A DNA stretch of 53,844 nucleotides from Pseudomaricurvus albidus (lineage in GTDB: Bacteria > Pseudomonadota > Gammaproteobacteria > Pseudomonadales > Cellvibrionaceae), in assembly GCF_018863235.1 (NCBI RefSeq), contig NZ_JAHKRS010000015.1, forward strand, positions 1-53,844, read 5' to 3'. The notes below the pieces were generated by a model. It had not been told where the DNA came from, ran no database searches, and saw only the letters and a list, made by a program, of their open reading frames with translations. The position numbers and the translations under genes are program-made. Below, piece after piece: positions 53,301 through 53,844 of this stretch. Position 1 is the stretch's first letter, and every line of letters starts with the position of its first letter.

Positions 53301-53844
53301 GACTTCCAGAGTCTGGCTGCGGGTGAAGAAACCACCGTCAGCTTCGACGTGACCGTGACCGACAGAGAAGGTGGCAGTGACACCGAGATCGTGACGGTGA
53401 CCATCACGGGCACCAACGACGGTGCGGTCATCGGTGGCGATGCGGTGGGTGCGGTGACCGAAGATGCGGATGATCCGACCCTGAGCGACACCGGCACGCT
53501 GAGCATCAGCGATGATGATGCGGGCGAGGCGATCTTCCAGACTGAGCCATCGAGCATCACCGCGAGTGCGGGCGCGCTGGGCAGCTTGAGCATCACCAGT
53601 GCGGGCGTGTGGACGTATACGGTTGCGAATGCCGACGTTCAGTACCTGGGCGAAGGTGATACGAAAGAAGAAACCTTCACTGTGTTGTCAGCGGACGGCA
53701 CGGCGCACGACATCGTTGTGACCATCACGGGCACCAACGACGGTGCGGTCATCGGTGGCGATGCGGTGGGTGCGGTGACCGAAGATGCGGATGATCCGAC
53801 CCTGAGCGACACCGGCACGCTGAGCATCAGCGATGATGATGCGG
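50289..53844 (+). CDS. LapA-like giant adhesin, main body (runs off the window)
   Basis: This frame is open from 50289 to the window end (about 1185 codons). It continues the retention module (RITYNGDRVTPTSGFETEALG) and an alpha-rich linker. Calx-beta-like domains (about 51480-51830 and 51840-52170) follow, the second with VTVDFSTADLAAKAGEDYIATSGTVTF. Then come a Big-type Ig-like domain (about 52180-52500), a cadherin-like domain with YSLSDNYNGAFTIDPVSGVVTV, a tandem-95-type repeat, then VCBS-type repeats from about 53110. It has the composition of a Ca-binding surface adhesin: rich in Asp, Thr, Gly and Ser, poor in Cys and Lys. It lacks its own start here unless the upstream frameshift is bypassed. 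The C-terminal RTX secretion signal is beyond the window. Confidence 0.85.
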   Translation, partial: MRITYNGDRVTPTSGFETEALGIQQTTGVDRPQVGQFTLGDSDSGGQQPEAPDYLVANLIDTFVNGVTYTTSSGLTGLTGDQGNPGSFAYRTGDTVTFSVGDVTVAQFSADVIENGLLFLQDIVGTELSDSNTNYLENMAIFLQALDDDLQDSTPNDGILQTDDLQNTSDSYATNINIAQAVRDALTGYIDPTTGEPLNLATAGKEMLSLVLSSLGIEFTRESELDSSGQGENVFESQAMEHVADVIQQLAGDRAPESTDERLADSINVPGGTVRYNYSELDGEITFNTGDLLAGAVGQQVITQNLVVKNVQLSAAYQDIGTLEDRGNGNYAIVLKEGFDQYDLEGLTLDYRVEDWTAIKEVTSSTQDSYKSHLSADIDDVNEGDGFNQFTLKSELTFDTDSILNINFTSENLSAALGYQIAEYGDDYLVPIEYSNDGGVTWQVMEQTSIEYDEFGVPRPIFSFVMEAGNNAVEIRVPIFDDAKIESTEYFDAVVSGDNVYDEQLQFAITDNDSDGSNLPRINIDFVYAIEGQGDAVFTLTLSEPSNSPVTVDFSTADLAAKAGEDYIATSGTVTFAPGETTATISVPIIDDLIVESNPNPEMALVNLSNPSGAVLVDSQGTLRIFDNDGVDNTNVGITLDPVTDDNIISAAEESSTITLTGTVNANGLSTGIVIVTVNGINYQTTMNSSDGSFSVDVPGSELTADADTTVEAVVYAFGENGAQGSATDSQSYTINLDGISPVTDSDSADNAVNENALNGTEVRITGLATDPDTSDSVSYSLSDNYNGAFTIDPVSGVVTVADGSKLDYETDSTPTIEITATSTDGSSSKATFTIELSNENDNPPTASPVRPPAIEEDSGPHVIDQSKLLAAANDVDGDGLEAVNLQITSGNGTLDDNGDGTWTYTPALNDDTEVVFSYDVTDGSHTVTGVTATLDITPVNDDPVLTVSNLSAIEDGVSVSGTPSFTDVDTGDTHTYSVSTLGAGQGSVSINPTTGEYTYSVGSDFQSLAAGEETTVSFDVTVTDREGGSDTEIVTVTITGTNDGAVIGGDAVGAVTEDADDPTLSDTGTLSISDDDAGEAIFQTEPSSITASAGALGSLSITSAGVWTYTVANADVQYLGEGDTKEETFTVLSADGTAHDIVVTITGTNDGAVIGGDAVGAVTEDADDPTLSDTGTLSISDDDA
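53397..53844 (+). repeat. Identical VCBS repeats, 321-bp period
   Basis: Bases 53397-53523 recur identically at 53718-53844, the window end: 127 bp without a mismatch at a spacing of 321 bp (107 codons). Both encode VTITGTNDGAVIGGDAVGAV and TLSDTGTLSISDDDA. The array probably continues beyond the window. It is GC-richer than the adhesin DNA before it. Confidence 0.9.

Overview
The window reads as a chromosomal segment of a gammaproteobacterium, probably marine or biofilm-forming. The evidence is the gene order thrS-infC-rpmI-rplT-pheS-pheT-ihfA-merR, a long FadE-type acyl-CoA dehydrogenase, Pseudomonas-like wbpV/wbpL/wbpM surface-sugar genes and a LapA-type adhesin with its type I secretion system. 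I cannot name the genus from sequence alone.

Layout. (1) 1-9275: an AT-rich, visibly mosaic surface-polysaccharide block. The end of an IS3-family element cuts into a membrane protein gene. A GtrA/GtrB-like lipid-linked sugar module follows (FAD oxidoreductase, two family 2 glycosyltransferases, aldo/keto reductase, GtrA), then gmd, a scar holding fused fragments of a glycosyltransferase and an rmd-like reductase, and two family 4 glycosyltransferases resembling the D-rhamnan WbpY/WbpZ pair. (2) 9276-19502: a second polysaccharide operon led by a MarR-type EPS regulator whose promoter is bracketed by two GTTCA-N5-TGAAC dyads. It encodes UDP-glucose dehydrogenase, a UDP-glucuronate 4-epimerase-like enzyme, glycosyltransferases, a Wzx flippase and three sulfotransferases, so the likely product is a sulfated, uronic-acid-containing polysaccharide. 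It ends at a strong terminator. (3) 19523-23935 (minus): wbpM-like 4,6-dehydratase, tRNA-Asn, wbpL-like initiating transferase and wbpV-like reductase, which together can make and load the first sugar on undecaprenyl phosphate.

(4) 24203-34229: housekeeping core: tRNA-Val, purE-purK, thrS-infC (start codon ATC)-rpmI-rplT, a perfect 13-bp inverted repeat, pheS, pheT, ihfA, a MerR regulator and tRNA-Pro. (5) 34290-41079 (minus): a three-gene group of a gamma-glutamylcyclotransferase-like protein, a degenerate metallo-beta-lactamase-fold protein and a giant protein combining pseudokinase, STAND-like ATPase, GAF and diguanylate cyclase. (6) 41346-43853: fadE.

(7) 44163-53844: a LapB/LapC/LapE-like type I secretion system followed by the 5' part of a giant LapA-like adhesin with a LapG-type PAAG site. 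The adhesin frame is broken at a run of five G and resumes in another frame. Its 3' part holds Calx-beta-like, cadherin-like and VCBS-type repeats that are identical at the DNA level, and it runs off the window.

The regions may work together: two glycan systems build a surface coat, a cyclic-di-GMP enzyme with a stress-sensor architecture lies nearby, and the adhesin belongs to the class controlled by cyclic-di-GMP through LapD/LapG. That link is inference; no LapD or LapG is visible here.
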